This document shows positions 8,280-17,341 of a stretch of DNA of 64,000 nucleotides, one piece after another (position 1 is the stretch's first letter; the number at the start of each line of letters is the position of its first letter). The stretch is from NCBI RefSeq assembly GCF_003148475.1, contig NZ_QGGG01000001.1:124001-188000 (forward strand). The letters are read 5' to 3'. The translations under genes were made by a program, and so were the position numbers. The notes below the pieces were generated by a model that saw nothing but the letters and a program-made list of their open reading frames with translations, was not told the DNA's origin and ran no database searches. This DNA comes from Pseudaminobacter salicylatoxidans (GTDB lineage Bacteria; Pseudomonadota; Alphaproteobacteria; Rhizobiales; Rhizobiaceae).

Positions 8280-9041
8280 CTAGGCCGAGACCGGAGCGTG
8301 CGTCGGACGCGGTTGCGCGCCATTCCACGACATGCCGACCTTCATTTCGAGGGTGGGCGAATAGATCACCGAAGTCCGCTCCACGAGACGGCCGGTGCTG
8401 TCATAGACATCGCCGCTGGCGCAGATGAAGCCGGGCACCTCGGGAGTGGGGCCGAACGCCTGTCGGGTGAGGTCCGAATGCGGAACGATGGAGAGCGTGA
8501 GTTCCGAGCGCGTCGGCACCACGCCATAATGCTCGCGCATGACCTGGTAGAGCGACAATTGCTCGAAGTCGAATTTCTCCAGATCGGGAAACCGCCTGAG
8601 ATCAATCCAGGACGTGTCGAGATTGAGGAAAGTCCGGGTCTCCTCGATGGCCACGCCACGCGCGCGCACCAGCTTCAACACCTTTCCCTCCGGGCCGTCT
8701 TCGATGGTTCGCGACAGGAGCGAAGTGACCGGCCGCTGGCCACGTGCGCGGGAAAAATCGGTGAAGCCACCGAAGTTCCAGATGCTGTGATTGATGGGGG
8801 TATAGGTAACGATCGTGCCCTTGCCGCGAATCTGCTGGACAAGGCCTTCCTTGACCAGCAGCGCCACGGCATTGCGCACTGTGCTGCGGGTTATGCCGTG
8901 CACGTCCCGTAGCACGGTTTCCGACGGAATCGCTTCACCCTCGGCATATTCGCCGTCGAGGATACGCAGCCGCAGCATCCTGTAGAGCTGCGCGTAGAGT
9001 GGCGTGGGCTCGTGTGGGTTGAGAGCGAATTCGGCGGTCAT
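8280..9041 (-). CDS. GntR-family regulator, HutC/UTRA type
   Basis: DNA-binding regulator of 253 residues. The N-terminal winged helix (LYAQLYRMLRLRILDGEY, AIPSETVLRDVHGITRSTVR, LLVKEGLVQQIRGKGTIV) is followed by a UTRA ligand-binding domain (about residues 90-240), the HutC layout, usually a repressor released by a pathway metabolite. The ATG at 9041 has AGGGGAA upstream. It lies inside the operon between the transporter and enzyme genes, so it probably autoregulates it; see the inverted repeat at 11726-11749. Confidence 0.85.
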   Translation of the reverse strand: MTAEFALNPHEPTPLYAQLYRMLRLRILDGEYAEGEAIPSETVLRDVHGITRSTVRNAVALLVKEGLVQQIRGKGTIVTYTPINHSIWNFGGFTDFSRARGQRPVTSLLSRTIEDGPEGKVLKLVRARGVAIEETRTFLNLDTSWIDLRRFPDLEKFDFEQLSLYQVMREHYGVVPTRSELTLSIVPHSDLTRQAFGPTPEVPGFICASGDVYDSTGRLVERTSVIYSPTLEMKVGMSWNGAQPRPTHAPVSA

Positions 9042-9063
9042 CTGTCGAAGTTCCCCTTCGGGA

Positions 9064-9963
9064 TCACTTCCCGGCGTTGATGGTGAAGTCCTCCATGGCC
9101 GCCTGCTTGAGGCCATAGCGGTCGAGGATTTCCTCATATGTGCCGTCGGCCTTCATGGCTTCCAGCGTCGCCTTGACGGCATCGCGCAGCTGAGTCGATT
9201 CCTTGGCAAATGCAATGCCGTAATTGCCCGGATCGTACAGCTCGCCGATGGTGTAGAACTTGTCGGGCTGCTGCTTTTGCAGGTCGAGCACGCCTTCGAA
9301 GCCCATCATCACTGCCTGGGCGCGATCCTGCTTGAGCTGCATGAGCTGCTCGCCCAGCGTGCCGATCTGCAGGAGGTTCATCGGGGAGGAGGCGTCGCAG
9401 GTCTCCTTGCTCAGGCCTTCCATGAAGCCGACCCAGCTCGTGCCGGTGGCGACCGAGACGGTCTTGCCGCACAGGTCCTGGACGGTCTTGATGCTGTCCT
9501 GATACGCCACGGGCACGAAGATCTGGTTGCCGGTCCTGAAGTAGTCGATGAAATCGAGCTGTCCCTGACGCTTGGCGATGTCGGAGAAGGCGGTCCAGAT
9601 CATATCGGCGCGGCCGGTGGTCACCGAGGTGATGAGCTGCGAGAACTCGACGTTCTGGAAATCGATCTTGAGGCCGAGGCGGTCCGCCACTTCCTTGGCA
9701 AGGTCGATATCGGCGCCCTTGAGATCGGTGGAGCCGGCGTCCGAATATTCCATCGGCGGATAGGCAAGGCTGATGACGACTTTCATCGTGCCGGCATCGC
9801 GCACATTGGCGGGCAGCATTTCGCGCAGTTGCTCGTTGGACTTGCCGGCTTCGGCCGCCGAGGCGGCGGCGAGGCTGCCGGGGACGCCGAAGGCAAGCGC
9901 GGTTGCCACCGCCAGGCGGGCAAACGACAAGCCCGCGCGGCGGGACGTATTGCTGGATTTCAT
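9064..9963 (-). CDS. Polar-amino-acid-type ABC substrate-binding protein
   Basis: Periplasmic receptor of SBP family 3, 299 residues. The signal peptide covers about 38 residues (ATALAFGVPGSLAAASAAEA). The family-3 core is seen in VVISLAYPPMEYSDAGSTDL, ADIDLAKEVADRLGLKIDF and SQLITSVTTGRADMIWTAFSD. The ATG at 9963 has GAGGAG upstream; upstream in-frame codons lie in the gap after the ATPase gene. Although the family is classed as amino-acid binding, it also takes opines and other small polar molecules, so the operon enzymes are the better hint to the ligand. Confidence 0.88.
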   Translation of the reverse strand: MKSSNTSRRAGLSFARLAVATALAFGVPGSLAAASAAEAGKSNEQLREMLPANVRDAGTMKVVISLAYPPMEYSDAGSTDLKGADIDLAKEVADRLGLKIDFQNVEFSQLITSVTTGRADMIWTAFSDIAKRQGQLDFIDYFRTGNQIFVPVAYQDSIKTVQDLCGKTVSVATGTSWVGFMEGLSKETCDASSPMNLLQIGTLGEQLMQLKQDRAQAVMMGFEGVLDLQKQQPDKFYTIGELYDPGNYGIAFAKESTQLRDAVKATLEAMKADGTYEEILDRYGLKQAAMEDFTINAGK

Positions 9964-10006
9964 GACATGCTCCTCTTTCATGTTCATTGAGCGTTGTTCA
10001 TTTTTC

Positions 10007-10774
10007 CTAGGCCAGTACGCGTGCCAGGAAACTGCGCACGCGGGCATCGGTCGGGTTCGCCAGCACATCGGCCGGCGGCCCCATTTCGCGGATTTCCCCA
10101 TCGACCATGATCGCGACGCGATCGGCGACCTCACGGGCAAATCCGATTTCGTGGGTGACGACGATCATGGTGGTGCCGGAGGCTGCCAGCGCGCGCATCA
10201 CGTCCAGCACCTCGCCCACCAGTTCGGGGTCGAGCGCGGATGTCGGCTCGTCGAACAGCATCACCTTAGGGCTCATGGCGAGCGCGCGGGCAATAGCCAC
10301 ACGCTGCTTCTGGCCGCCGGAAAGCTGGGCAGGGTAAGCGTCACGCCGCTCCGCAAGCCCCACGGAAGCCAGCAGCTTTTCTGCGCGGGCGATGGCCGAA
10401 GCGCGCGGCTCCCTGCGCACGGTGACCGGCCCTTCGATGATGTTCTCCAGCGCCGTCATGTGCGGGAACAGGTTGAAGTGCTGAAACACCATCCCGATCT
10501 CGCGCTGCTGGCGGCGCACCTTGCGGGCCGGAAGCTCCTTCAGGGTGCCGTCGCGCAGTTCGTAGCCAATGATCTGGCCGTCGATCCACACCACGCCGTC
10601 ATCGAGCGCTTCGAGGTGGTTGAGGCAGCGCAGCAGGGTGCTCTTGCCGCTGCCGGAGGGGCCGAGGATGCACAGAACCTCGCCATTGCGGACTTCCAGG
10701 TCCACGCCACGCAGAACCTCGCGGCCGGCGAACTTCTTGTGGATGTTGATCGCCTTGACGATTGTTCCGCTCAT
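10007..10774 (-). CDS. Polar-amino-acid-type ABC transporter ATPase (GlnQ/HisP-like)
   Basis: ATP-binding subunit of 255 residues: Walker [11 protein letters not shown]-loop [18 protein letters not shown], signature [15 protein letters not shown], Walker [20 protein letters not shown], and switch His in [16 protein letters not shown]. This is the standard GlnQ/HisP pattern. It overlaps the permease gene by four bases upstream and is followed by the binding-protein gene. Confidence 0.9.
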   Translation of the reverse strand: MSGTIVKAINIHKKFAGREVLRGVDLEVRNGEVLCILGPSGSGKSTLLRCLNHLEALDDGVVWIDGQIIGYELRDGTLKELPARKVRRQQREIGMVFQHFNLFPHMTALENIIEGPVTVRREPRASAIARAEKLLASVGLAERRDAYPAQLSGGQKQRVAIARALAMSPKVMLFDEPTSALDPELVGEVLDVMRALAASGTTMIVVTHEIGFAREVADRVAIMVDGEIREMGPPADVLANPTDARVRSFLARVLA

Positions 10775-11709
10775 TGCGCCTTCTCCAGTGCCGGGGTGCC
10801 GGCCGAGCCGAGACCGAAGGGCAGCTTGAAAGGCAACTTGCTGCCGGCCTGGGACGCGCTTTTGCCGTAACGCTTTTCGATGAAGTACTGGACGATGCTG
10901 AGGACCGTGGTGGCCGCCAGATACCAGATGGCGCAGACGAACAGCAGCTCGATGACCGCGCCGTTGACGAAATAGACCTGCTGCGCGGCGTTCAGCATCT
11001 CCGTGCAGGAGATGGCGGCGGCGAGCGACGAGAATTTCAGCATGCCGATGGCCGAATTGCCCAGGACGGGCACGATGAGGCGCATCGCCTGCGGCAGGAT
11101 GATGCGGCGCAGGGTCTGCAGGCGCGACATGCCGAGCGTGTTGGCGGCTTCTGTCTGGCCGTGATCGACGGAGTTGATGCCGCCGCGCACGACCTCGGTC
11201 ATATAAGCGCCTTCATTGATGCCCAGGCCCAGAAGCGCGGCGACGAAGGGCGTGACGATGTCGACCGTGCGGCCCTCGAACACGCCGGGAATGATGATGC
11301 GCGGAAAGACCAGCGCGATGTTGAACCAGATAAGAAGCTGGAGCAGCACCGGCGTGCCGCGGAAGACCCAGACGTAAAGCCAGGCGACGAAACGGGTGAC
11401 CGGATTGGCCGACAGCCGCATGATCGCGAAGATCGTGCCAAGGCTGATGCCCAGCAGCATGGCGAGCGCGGAGATGAGCAAGGTGATGCCGAAGCCGCGG
11501 ATGATGACATCCGCCGTCAGGAATTCACCGACGATTTCCCACTGGATCTGCCCGTGGGCGAAGGCGCGCACCAGAAGTGCGAGCAGGCCCAGAACAACCG
11601 CGCCGGCAAGCCAGCGGCCTGGATGCGCCAGCCGCACGATCCTGTAGCTGCGCTGTTGGAGAGCCTCCACTTCGACCCGCTGCGGACTTGAAGCCGCTTC
11701 AAACGCCAT
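10771..11709 (-). CDS. Polar-amino-acid-type ABC transporter permease
   Basis: Permease of 312 residues with about five or six membrane spans and a long, partly hydrophilic N-terminus ([19 protein letters not shown]) before the first span. The HisMQ domain contains [20 protein letters not shown] and the EAA loop [21 protein letters not shown] single permease means the channel is probably a homodimer. I chose ATG 11709, which follows GGGGAT; ATG 11718 is possible. First gene of the minus-strand catabolic operon. Confidence 0.85.
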   Translation of the reverse strand: MAFEAASSPQRVEVEALQQRSYRIVRLAHPGRWLAGAVVLGLLALLVRAFAHGQIQWEIVGEFLTADVIIRGFGITLLISALAMLLGISLGTIFAIMRLSANPVTRFVAWLYVWVFRGTPVLLQLLIWFNIALVFPRIIIPGVFEGRTVDIVTPFVAALLGLGINEGAYMTEVVRGGINSVDHGQTEAANTLGMSRLQTLRRIILPQAMRLIVPVLGNSAIGMLKFSSLAAAISCTEMLNAAQQVYFVNGAVIELLFVCAIWYLAATTVLSIVQYFIEKRYGKSASQAGSKLPFKLPFGLGSAGTPALEKAQ

Positions 11710-11725
11710 CGACAACATCCCCGAT

Positions 11726-11749
11726 AGTTGTAGGGTTAGGTGTACAACT
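11726..11749. promoter_or_regulatory. Inverted repeat, candidate operator of the HutC-type regulator
   Basis: AGTTGTA (11726-11732) and TACAACT (11743-11749) are perfect inverted half-sites separated by 10 bases, 17 bases upstream of the permease start. HutC/UTRA regulators often bind GT..TA..AC-type palindromes, and the operon encodes such a regulator. Assignment is by position and symmetry only. Confidence 0.4.
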
Positions 11750-12166
11750 TTGATAAAGGTGCAAAGAGGCGGAGTCAATCGGAGTAAAGACGAGCTGAAG
11801 CACAAAAGATGTGTGGCGTCCGCACAGCTTCCCATAGCGGCAACGGATTGCCTTGCGCTCGACACGATCTCAGGTATCTGGATGCGCGCTCGCGTCTCGA
11901 CCGTGGTGGGCCGCGCAACGCAAGAAGGCCGAAAGGCGTGCGGGTGCGCCAGAAGCCGCCCCGCCAGAAATTGGCGCGACAGTCTCGCTGGGTAACCGCC
12001 GCTTCCTTCTGTAGTCTCGGTTTTCCGAGGCTCGGAAGTTCGAGCGGCTGGCTGGCGGTTTCCGTTAGGTCGTGGCTTGGAGGTAGGCTAGGCAGCTCTT
12101 TGTGGCGATCAATATCCTTAGCGGCGCGGAGAGCTGAGCCGTCATCGTGCCCGGCCAGGGTTTCTT
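11750..12166. other. Intergenic, no gene seen
   Basis: About 417 bases between two divergent-to-tandem minus-strand units. No open frame has a ribosome site or recognisable motif. A short TCTCGG-TTTT-CCGAGG stem occurs near 12016-12031. The part next to 11750 probably carries the promoter of the catabolic operon. Confidence 0.35.
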
Positions 12167-12841
12167 TTAATGCCGGTCGCGCATGTGGCTTTCGACGCTT
12201 CGCAGGTGCCGCCGCATCGCGTCAGCGGCGCCTGCACCGTCGCGATCGGCTATCGCCTCCACGATCCTTGCGTGCTCTTCGAAGGAGTGGTGATCTGCTG
12301 GCGGGCGAACCGGCGTATCGCGCAGTCGCCCCCAGTTGACCGCGCGGCGCACCGCCGTCAGCGTGTCGAGAAGGCCGAGCAGCAGCGAATTCTGCGAGGC
12401 TTCGCCAATCTGGCGATGCAGACGGTTGTCCCACTGTTCGTAGAGCCGCCATGTCGGAGCTTGCTGCGCCTTCAGCATGCAGTTTTTGAGCTCTGCGATC
12501 TGGCTCGGCGTGGCATTGAACGCCGCGCAGCGCGCCACCTCGGGTTCGAAGGCGATGCGTGCACCCATGACCTCAAGCGGGTTGGTTCGCTGTACCATGG
12601 CCTTGATGTCAGCGACCGTATCAATCGGCCGCTCACCCGTAAAAGTGCCTTTGCCTACATGGCGCCAGACCATGCCTTCCGCCTGCAGCGTCGCCAGCGC
12701 CTTGCGCAGGGCGGCGCGTCCAATATCCAGCGTGTCCGCCAGTTCCCGCTCAGGAGGCAGACGTCCGCCATCGGGTAGGCTCGTTGTCGCCAGGAAGTCG
12801 CGCAATCTGGAAAGAACGACGGCTTCGGTGTCTTCGCTCAT
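12167..12841 (-). CDS. FadR-subfamily GntR regulator (FCD domain)
   Basis: Regulator of 224 residues: N-terminal winged helix (LPPERELADTLDIGRAALRK, VWRHVGKGTF) and a C-terminal all-helical FCD ligand domain (ARIAFEPEVARCAAF, DNRLHRQIGEASQN, SFEEHARIVEAIADRD), whose His residues usually bind a metal and a carboxylate ligand. It is divergent from the ABC/FAH operon at 13088-17194, and the shared gap carries ATTGGTTT half-sites, so it probably controls that operon and itself. Ligand unknown. Confidence 0.85.
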   Translation of the reverse strand: MSEDTEAVVLSRLRDFLATTSLPDGGRLPPERELADTLDIGRAALRKALATLQAEGMVWRHVGKGTFTGERPIDTVADIKAMVQRTNPLEVMGARIAFEPEVARCAAFNATPSQIAELKNCMLKAQQAPTWRLYEQWDNRLHRQIGEASQNSLLLGLLDTLTAVRRAVNWGRLRDTPVRPPADHHSFEEHARIVEAIADRDGAGAADAMRRHLRSVESHMRDRH

Positions 12842-12849
12842 GGATTTCT

Positions 12850-12870
12850 AAACCAATTCAAGATTGGTTT
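12850..12870. promoter_or_regulatory. Perfect 8-bp inverted repeat, candidate FadR-type operator
   Basis: AAACCAAT-TCAAG-ATTGGTTT is a perfect inverted repeat nine bases upstream of the regulator start codon. The same half-site ATTGGTTT recurs at 13025-13032 and 13041-13048 in front of the divergent operon. Short palindromes with a 4-6 base spacer are usual for FadR-type proteins. Confidence 0.55.
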
Positions 12871-13014
12871 TGGTTATATTGGTCGAAATCGCACCTGTCA
12901 ACGCATTAAGGATGCGGATAGGCGTGTGCTATTTTAGTGTTTGATTTCAATCAATTGATTTTAATTCCATTCTCCATCGGTATCGAAGTTGTGTGGCGTC
13001 ATGCGTTTCTCCAG

Positions 13015-13048
13015 TTGACACTTTATTGGTTTAATGAAGAATTGGTTT
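13015..13048 (+). promoter_or_regulatory. Probable promoter with overlapping operator half-sites
   Basis: A consensus -35 TTGACA (13015-13020) is followed after 16 bases by AAGAAT (4 of 6 matches to TATAAT). One ATTGGTTT half-site lies between the two boxes and one overlaps the -10. That arrangement fits repression of the SBP operon by the divergent FadR-type protein. Inferred from sequence only. Confidence 0.45.
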
Positions 13049-13087
13049 TCGATTGGGTTGAGGAGCCCGATTGTTGGGAGGACCAAA

Positions 13088-14077
13088 ATGAACATGTTTG
13101 CCAGACGTATCAGGGCGTCGGCCGTTGCTGCCGCCCTCTGTTTTTCCGCTGCGCTGCCTGGGTCGGCATTCGCCGATCAGATGCGCATTGCCTTCGGGGA
13201 CATTGCAACCGTCGAATCCTTGCATCTGCTTGCCGCGATCGAGCGCGCGAAGGAACAGGGCGTGGACGTGCAGGTCACCTTTCTCAAGAGCGAGGACATT
13301 GCCGCACAGGCAGTCGTCAGCGGCCAGGCCGATATCGGCATAGGCGGTCCCTACGCCCTTCTTCAGAAGGTGAAGGCGCCGATCCGCATCTTCCTGCAGC
13401 TTTCGAAACTGCAGTTCTTTCCCGTCGTCAATTCCGAGTTCTACAAGGACTGGAAAGACCTCGACGGCCAGGAAGTCGCCGTCCACTCGCGCGGCTCCGG
13501 CACGGAAGCCATCATGCGCCTGATGGCCGACAAGAACGGCATTGCCTATTCCAGCATTTCCTATGTTCCGGGCGCCGAAGTGCGCACGGGCGCACTCCTG
13601 CAGGGCAACGTCAAGGCAACGATCGTGGATTCTTCCGGCAAGCGCATCCTGGAAAAGGAAGCGCCGGGCAAGTTCATCTTCCTGCCGCTTGGCGAGGTGA
13701 GCGCCACCGACGAAGCCCTGTTCGCCAATACCGACTATCTCACGAAGAACCAGAAGGACGTCGAGATACTGATCGAAAGTATCCTGACGACATGGCGCGA
13801 GGTGGCGGCCGATCCGAAGGCGGCGATGGCGATGCGCGAAAAATACAAGCTGCTGCCCGATGCCACGCCGGAAATGGTGGAAGACATCGATCCCTACTTC
13901 GCCGAAGCCGCGCCGACGCTGCCGGTGAATGGCGGTGGTGAGGACGCGGCCCGCGACGACTTCGACTTCTACACGATCTCCGGCGCCCTCGAGGGCAAGG
14001 CCGCGGATCTGAAAGTGGAGGATTTCTGGGACCTCGTCCCGCTGAACCATGTGCTTGAGAAAATCGGGAAGAAATAG
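13088..14077 (+). CDS. NitT/TauT-type ABC substrate-binding protein
   Basis: Periplasmic receptor of the SsuA/TauA/NrtA-like (NMT1) class, 329 residues. Signal peptide ASAVAAALCFSAALPGSAFA, mature start DQMRIAFGDIATVESLHLL. Core features are DVQVTFLKSEDIAAQAVVSG, ADIGIGGPYALLQKV and LDGQEVAVHSRGSGTEAIM. The ATG at 13088 follows GGGAGGACCAAA. First gene of the operon. Family ligands include sulfonates, nitrate, pyrimidine precursors and aromatic acids. Confidence 0.85.
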   Translation: MNMFARRIRASAVAAALCFSAALPGSAFADQMRIAFGDIATVESLHLLAAIERAKEQGVDVQVTFLKSEDIAAQAVVSGQADIGIGGPYALLQKVKAPIRIFLQLSKLQFFPVVNSEFYKDWKDLDGQEVAVHSRGSGTEAIMRLMADKNGIAYSSISYVPGAEVRTGALLQGNVKATIVDSSGKRILEKEAPGKFIFLPLGEVSATDEALFANTDYLTKNQKDVEILIESILTTWREVAADPKAAMAMREKYKLLPDATPEMVEDIDPYFAEAAPTLPVNGGGEDAARDDFDFYTISGALEGKAADLKVEDFWDLVPLNHVLEKIGKK

Positions 14078-14917
14078 ATGCACATGGCCGCTTCACCCGA
14101 CAAGGTGGGCGCGACGGGAGGAGCCGGGAACAGCTCCTCCATCGCCGAAACGCTTGCCGAATTCGCCCGCCGCCGGAAATCGTTCTGGATCATGGCTTCG
14201 CTTGCAATCCTGTTTGCCGTCTGGGAGATCGCAGGTCGCATTCCGATCAGTTTTGCCTTTCCCACCTTTTTCGAAACGGTGACGGCCTTTGCCGAGATGG
14301 TATCGGACGGCACACTCGTCCGCGCCTATGCCATCACCTTCCAGCCGCTGCTTCTCGGCATCACCGCCTCGGCCGTTCTCGGCGTCGGGCTCGGCATCGT
14401 CATGGGTCTTTCGGACAAGGCCGAATGGTTGCTCGCGCCTGTCTTCATCGTGTTCCAGGCGGCGCCGATGGCGGCCCTGGTGCCGCTGGTCACATTCGTC
14501 TACGGCATCGGTCTCGTTGCCAAGACGCTTGCCGTCATCATGCTCGCCCTGCCGGTGATCGTTCTCAATTCGTACAAGGCCATCCGGCACGTCAATCCTT
14601 CGCTGGTCGATATGTGCCGGTCCTTCCAGGGAACGCGCGTGCAACAGATCTGCAAGATCATCATTCCGGATGCGGCCCCCGTGCTCTTTGCCGGTCTGCG
14701 GCTTGGCATCGCGGCGGGTTTCATCGGTGTCATACTGGCCGAGCTGCTGATCACGCCGACCGGCATCGGCGACCTGATCACCTATCATCGTTCCATCGCC
14801 AATTACGCCCACATGTATGCGGCGGTCGCCTCAATCATCGCCGTTTCGACGCTGACGCTGACCGCCCTCCAATATGTCGAACTGCGCTTCCTGCGTCCTG
14901 AAAAGAGGAGGAAATGA
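14078..14917 (+). CDS. NitT/TauT-type ABC transporter permease (first)
   Basis: Permease of 279 residues with about six spans. A polar N-terminal stretch (VGATGGAGNSSSIAETLAEF) precedes WIMASLAILFAVWEIAG. The EAA loop reads MCRSFQGTRVQQICKIIIPD. The start codon follows the SBP stop directly. SsuC/TauC-like. It has a second, different permease partner at 15732, so the channel may be a heterodimer. Confidence 0.85.
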   Translation: MHMAASPDKVGATGGAGNSSSIAETLAEFARRRKSFWIMASLAILFAVWEIAGRIPISFAFPTFFETVTAFAEMVSDGTLVRAYAITFQPLLLGITASAVLGVGLGIVMGLSDKAEWLLAPVFIVFQAAPMAALVPLVTFVYGIGLVAKTLAVIMLALPVIVLNSYKAIRHVNPSLVDMCRSFQGTRVQQICKIIIPDAAPVLFAGLRLGIAAGFIGVILAELLITPTGIGDLITYHRSIANYAHMYAAVASIIAVSTLTLTALQYVELRFLRPEKRRK

Positions 14918-14918
14918 C

Positions 14919-15725
14919 ATGGCCAATCCCAGGCTGGCCCCGACCGCCCATCCCTCAGGAGCCGCGAGCCCGGACGTCATCGTGGAAGTGCGCGATATCT
15001 GCAAGCACTATAACGATGTCGAGGCGCTGCGCGATATCAACCTCGATTTCGAGCGCGGCAAGCTGACGACGCTGCTCGGACCTTCGGGCTGCGGAAAAAC
15101 GACCCTGCTCAAGATAATCGCCGGCCTGGTGCCCGCGACATCCGGCCAGATCCGCATAAACGGCAAGACGGTGACCGGACCCGGCCCGGAACGGGCCTTC
15201 GTCTTCCAGGATTTCGCCCTCATGCCCTGGGCCACCGTGTTGCGCAATGTCGCCTTCGGCCTGGAACTCAAAGGCGTACCGCAAGCCGAGCGCAACCGCA
15301 CGGCAAGGCACTACATCAGGGAGGTCGGCCTTTCCGGTTTCGAGGAGAAATACCCGCATGAGCTTTCGGGCGGCATGCGCCAGCGCGTCGGCATCGCCCG
15401 GGCCTTTTCGGTGAATGCGGACGTCCTGTTGCTGGACGAGCCCTTTTCCGCGGTCGATGAGCAGAACCGGCGCAAATTCCAGGAAGACCTGCTCCAGCTT
15501 GTCGAAAAGGAGCGCAAGACCTTCCTGTTCGTGACGCATTCGATCGAGGAGGCCGTCTACGTCTCCGACCGGATCGTGCTTTTGTCGCCACGTCCCGGCC
15601 GGGTATCGCAGATCATCGAGCCGGCCATCGACCGCTCGGCAGCCCCGGACGTGATCCGGCGCGACAAGAGTTATCTCGATGTCGTGGAGGAAATCTGGCA
15701 AGGCCTCAGGCAATATGCGGAGTGA
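14919..15725 (+). CDS. NitT/TauT-type ABC transporter ATPase (SsuB/TauB-like)
   Basis: ATPase of 268 residues: Walker A GPSGCGKTT, Q-loop AFVFQDFALMPWATVLRNV, signature LSGGMRQRVGIARAF, Walker B VLLLDEPFSAVDEQNRR and LFVTHSIEEAVYVSDRIVLL. These are the SsuB/TauB/NrtD hallmarks. The ATG at 14919 has GAGGAGG eight bases upstream and begins just after the permease stop. Confidence 0.88.
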   Translation: MANPRLAPTAHPSGAASPDVIVEVRDICKHYNDVEALRDINLDFERGKLTTLLGPSGCGKTTLLKIIAGLVPATSGQIRINGKTVTGPGPERAFVFQDFALMPWATVLRNVAFGLELKGVPQAERNRTARHYIREVGLSGFEEKYPHELSGGMRQRVGIARAFSVNADVLLLDEPFSAVDEQNRRKFQEDLLQLVEKERKTFLFVTHSIEEAVYVSDRIVLLSPRPGRVSQIIEPAIDRSAAPDVIRRDKSYLDVVEEIWQGLRQYAE

Positions 15726-15731
15726 GGCGTC

Positions 15732-16484
15732 ATGAAACTCTTCGGCTTCAGGATACCGATGATGGCGTCTCTCGTCTTGTGGGCGCTGGTCTGGGAAATC
15801 GTCGGCAGGATGGATGTGATCTTCCTCATCCCGCCCATGAGTTCGATCATATCGGCCGGTTTCGGGCTGGTTGCGACCGGTTCCTGGCAAAGTGCCTCGC
15901 TGGTGACGGTCCGGTCCTTCGTGCTTGGCATGGCGCTCGCGATCGCTGTCGGCGTGCCGCTCGGCATTGCCATGGGCCGCTTCAGGATCGTCGACAACAT
16001 CTTCGGCCTTTGGGTGAACATGTTCGTGAGCGCGCCGCTCTCCGCCCTCGTTCCGATCCTGATGATCCTCTTCGGTCTGGGTGAGACGACGGTCGTGGTA
16101 ACGGTCTTTCTGTTCGCTGTCTGGATCATCGTGCTCGACGCGCGGGCAGGCGTCATGCAAGTGCCGCCGTCGCTCATCGAAATGGGGCGCAGCTATGGCG
16201 CGTCGCGTTTCACCATCTTCACCAAGATCATTCTTCTTTCGGCCCTTCCGGAGATACTTGCGGGCATTCGCATCGGTCTCATCCGTGGGGTGAAGGGCGT
16301 GGTGATCGGCCAGATCCTCGTGTCCATCATCGGATATGGCGAACTCTTCGAGCTTTATTCCCGCAGCTTCGACATGGAGCGGTTCTGGGCTCTGACAATG
16401 ATTCTCTTCGCGGCAGCCATGCTGCTGTCCGCGGTCGTGGAACACTTCGAAAAACGCATCGAATATTACGCAGGAGCGCGATAA
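15732..16484 (+). CDS. NitT/TauT-type ABC transporter permease (second)
   Basis: Second permease, 250 residues, about six spans ([40 protein letters not shown]) with the EAA loop [20 protein letters not shown]. It differs clearly from the first permease. Two non-identical permeases in one NitT/TauT operon are less common than one. The last base of its stop is the first base of the next start codon. Confidence 0.85.
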   Translation: MKLFGFRIPMMASLVLWALVWEIVGRMDVIFLIPPMSSIISAGFGLVATGSWQSASLVTVRSFVLGMALAIAVGVPLGIAMGRFRIVDNIFGLWVNMFVSAPLSALVPILMILFGLGETTVVVTVFLFAVWIIVLDARAGVMQVPPSLIEMGRSYGASRFTIFTKIILLSALPEILAGIRIGLIRGVKGVVIGQILVSIIGYGELFELYSRSFDMERFWALTMILFAAAMLLSAVVEHFEKRIEYYAGAR

Positions 16485-17194
16485 TGAACGACATGACTTC
16501 CATCAACGCCGCATATGTCTTCGAGCCGGCACCCATTCCCGCCTTGCCGGTGGCCGGCAGCCAGGCGCTCTTCCCGGTGCATCGCATCTACTGCGTCGGC
16601 CGCAACTTTGCCGACCATGCAATCGAGATGGGTCACGACCCCAACAAGGAGCCGCCGTTCTTCTTCCAGAAGAACCCGGATACGCTTGTGCTGCAGGGGC
16701 ACGATTTTCCCTATCCGCCCGAAACCAGGGACGTGCATCACGAGGTCGAGCTTGTCGTGGCCCTGAAGAGCGGTGGCGACAACATTCCGCTCGATAAGGC
16801 GCTGGACTGCGTCTACGGCTATGCCGTGGGCCTCGACATGACGCGCCGTGACCTGCAAGGCGAAGCCAAGAAGCTGGGCCGTCCATGGGAAACCGGCAAG
16901 GCTTTCGAGAATTCCGCGCCGTGCGGCCCGGTCCATCCGGTCGCCGAGGTCGGCCACCCGACCTCGGGCGCGGTCTGGCTCAAGGTCAATGGCGAAATCC
17001 GCCAGAGCGGCGATCTCAACCAGATGATCTGGAAGGTGCCGGAAATGATCTCCTACCTCTCGCGCCTTTTCACGCTGAAGGCAGGCGATCTGGTCTTTGC
17101 GGGTACGCCCGCCGGCGTCGGCGCCATCGTGAGGGGCGACGAGATGCTGGCCCATGTCGACGGCGTCGACGAACTGGCCTTCAAGGTGGTTTGA
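16484..17194 (+). CDS. Fumarylacetoacetate hydrolase-family protein
   Basis: Enzyme of the FAH superfamily, 236 residues, close to single-domain FAHD1/acylpyruvase and 2-hydroxyhepta-2,4-diene-1,7-dioate isomerase types. Typical motifs are [40 protein letters not shown] (metal ligands), [14 protein letters not shown] and [19 protein letters not shown]. It should cleave or isomerise a C-C bond of a 2,4-diketo-type acid. Coupled to the ABC transporter genes by a one-base overlap, so the transported compound or its product is probably a keto- or aromatic-derived acid (inference). Confidence 0.85.
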   Translation: MNDMTSINAAYVFEPAPIPALPVAGSQALFPVHRIYCVGRNFADHAIEMGHDPNKEPPFFFQKNPDTLVLQGHDFPYPPETRDVHHEVELVVALKSGGDNIPLDKALDCVYGYAVGLDMTRRDLQGEAKKLGRPWETGKAFENSAPCGPVHPVAEVGHPTSGAVWLKVNGEIRQSGDLNQMIWKVPEMISYLSRLFTLKAGDLVFAGTPAGVGAIVRGDEMLAHVDGVDELAFKVV

Positions 17195-17201
17195 TGTTCC
17201 A

Positions 17202-17225
17202 GGTGGCGCGCTTCGGCGCGCCACC
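17202..17225 (+). terminator. G+C-rich hairpin after the FAH gene
   Basis: GGTGGCGCG (17202-17210) and CGCGCCACC (17217-17225) form a perfect 9-bp stem seven bases after the stop codon. No T-run follows, so it may end transcription with Rho or protect the 3' end. Confidence 0.45.
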
Positions 17226-17341
17226 CGATCGAACGCGCGCGCTGGCGACGTTTCGCGAACTCCTCCAGATTTCCGGCGGTACCTATTTGATTTCCAACAG
17301 GTTTCTGACCATCTTATTCCTGTTGGAAGAAAGGAGACGCC

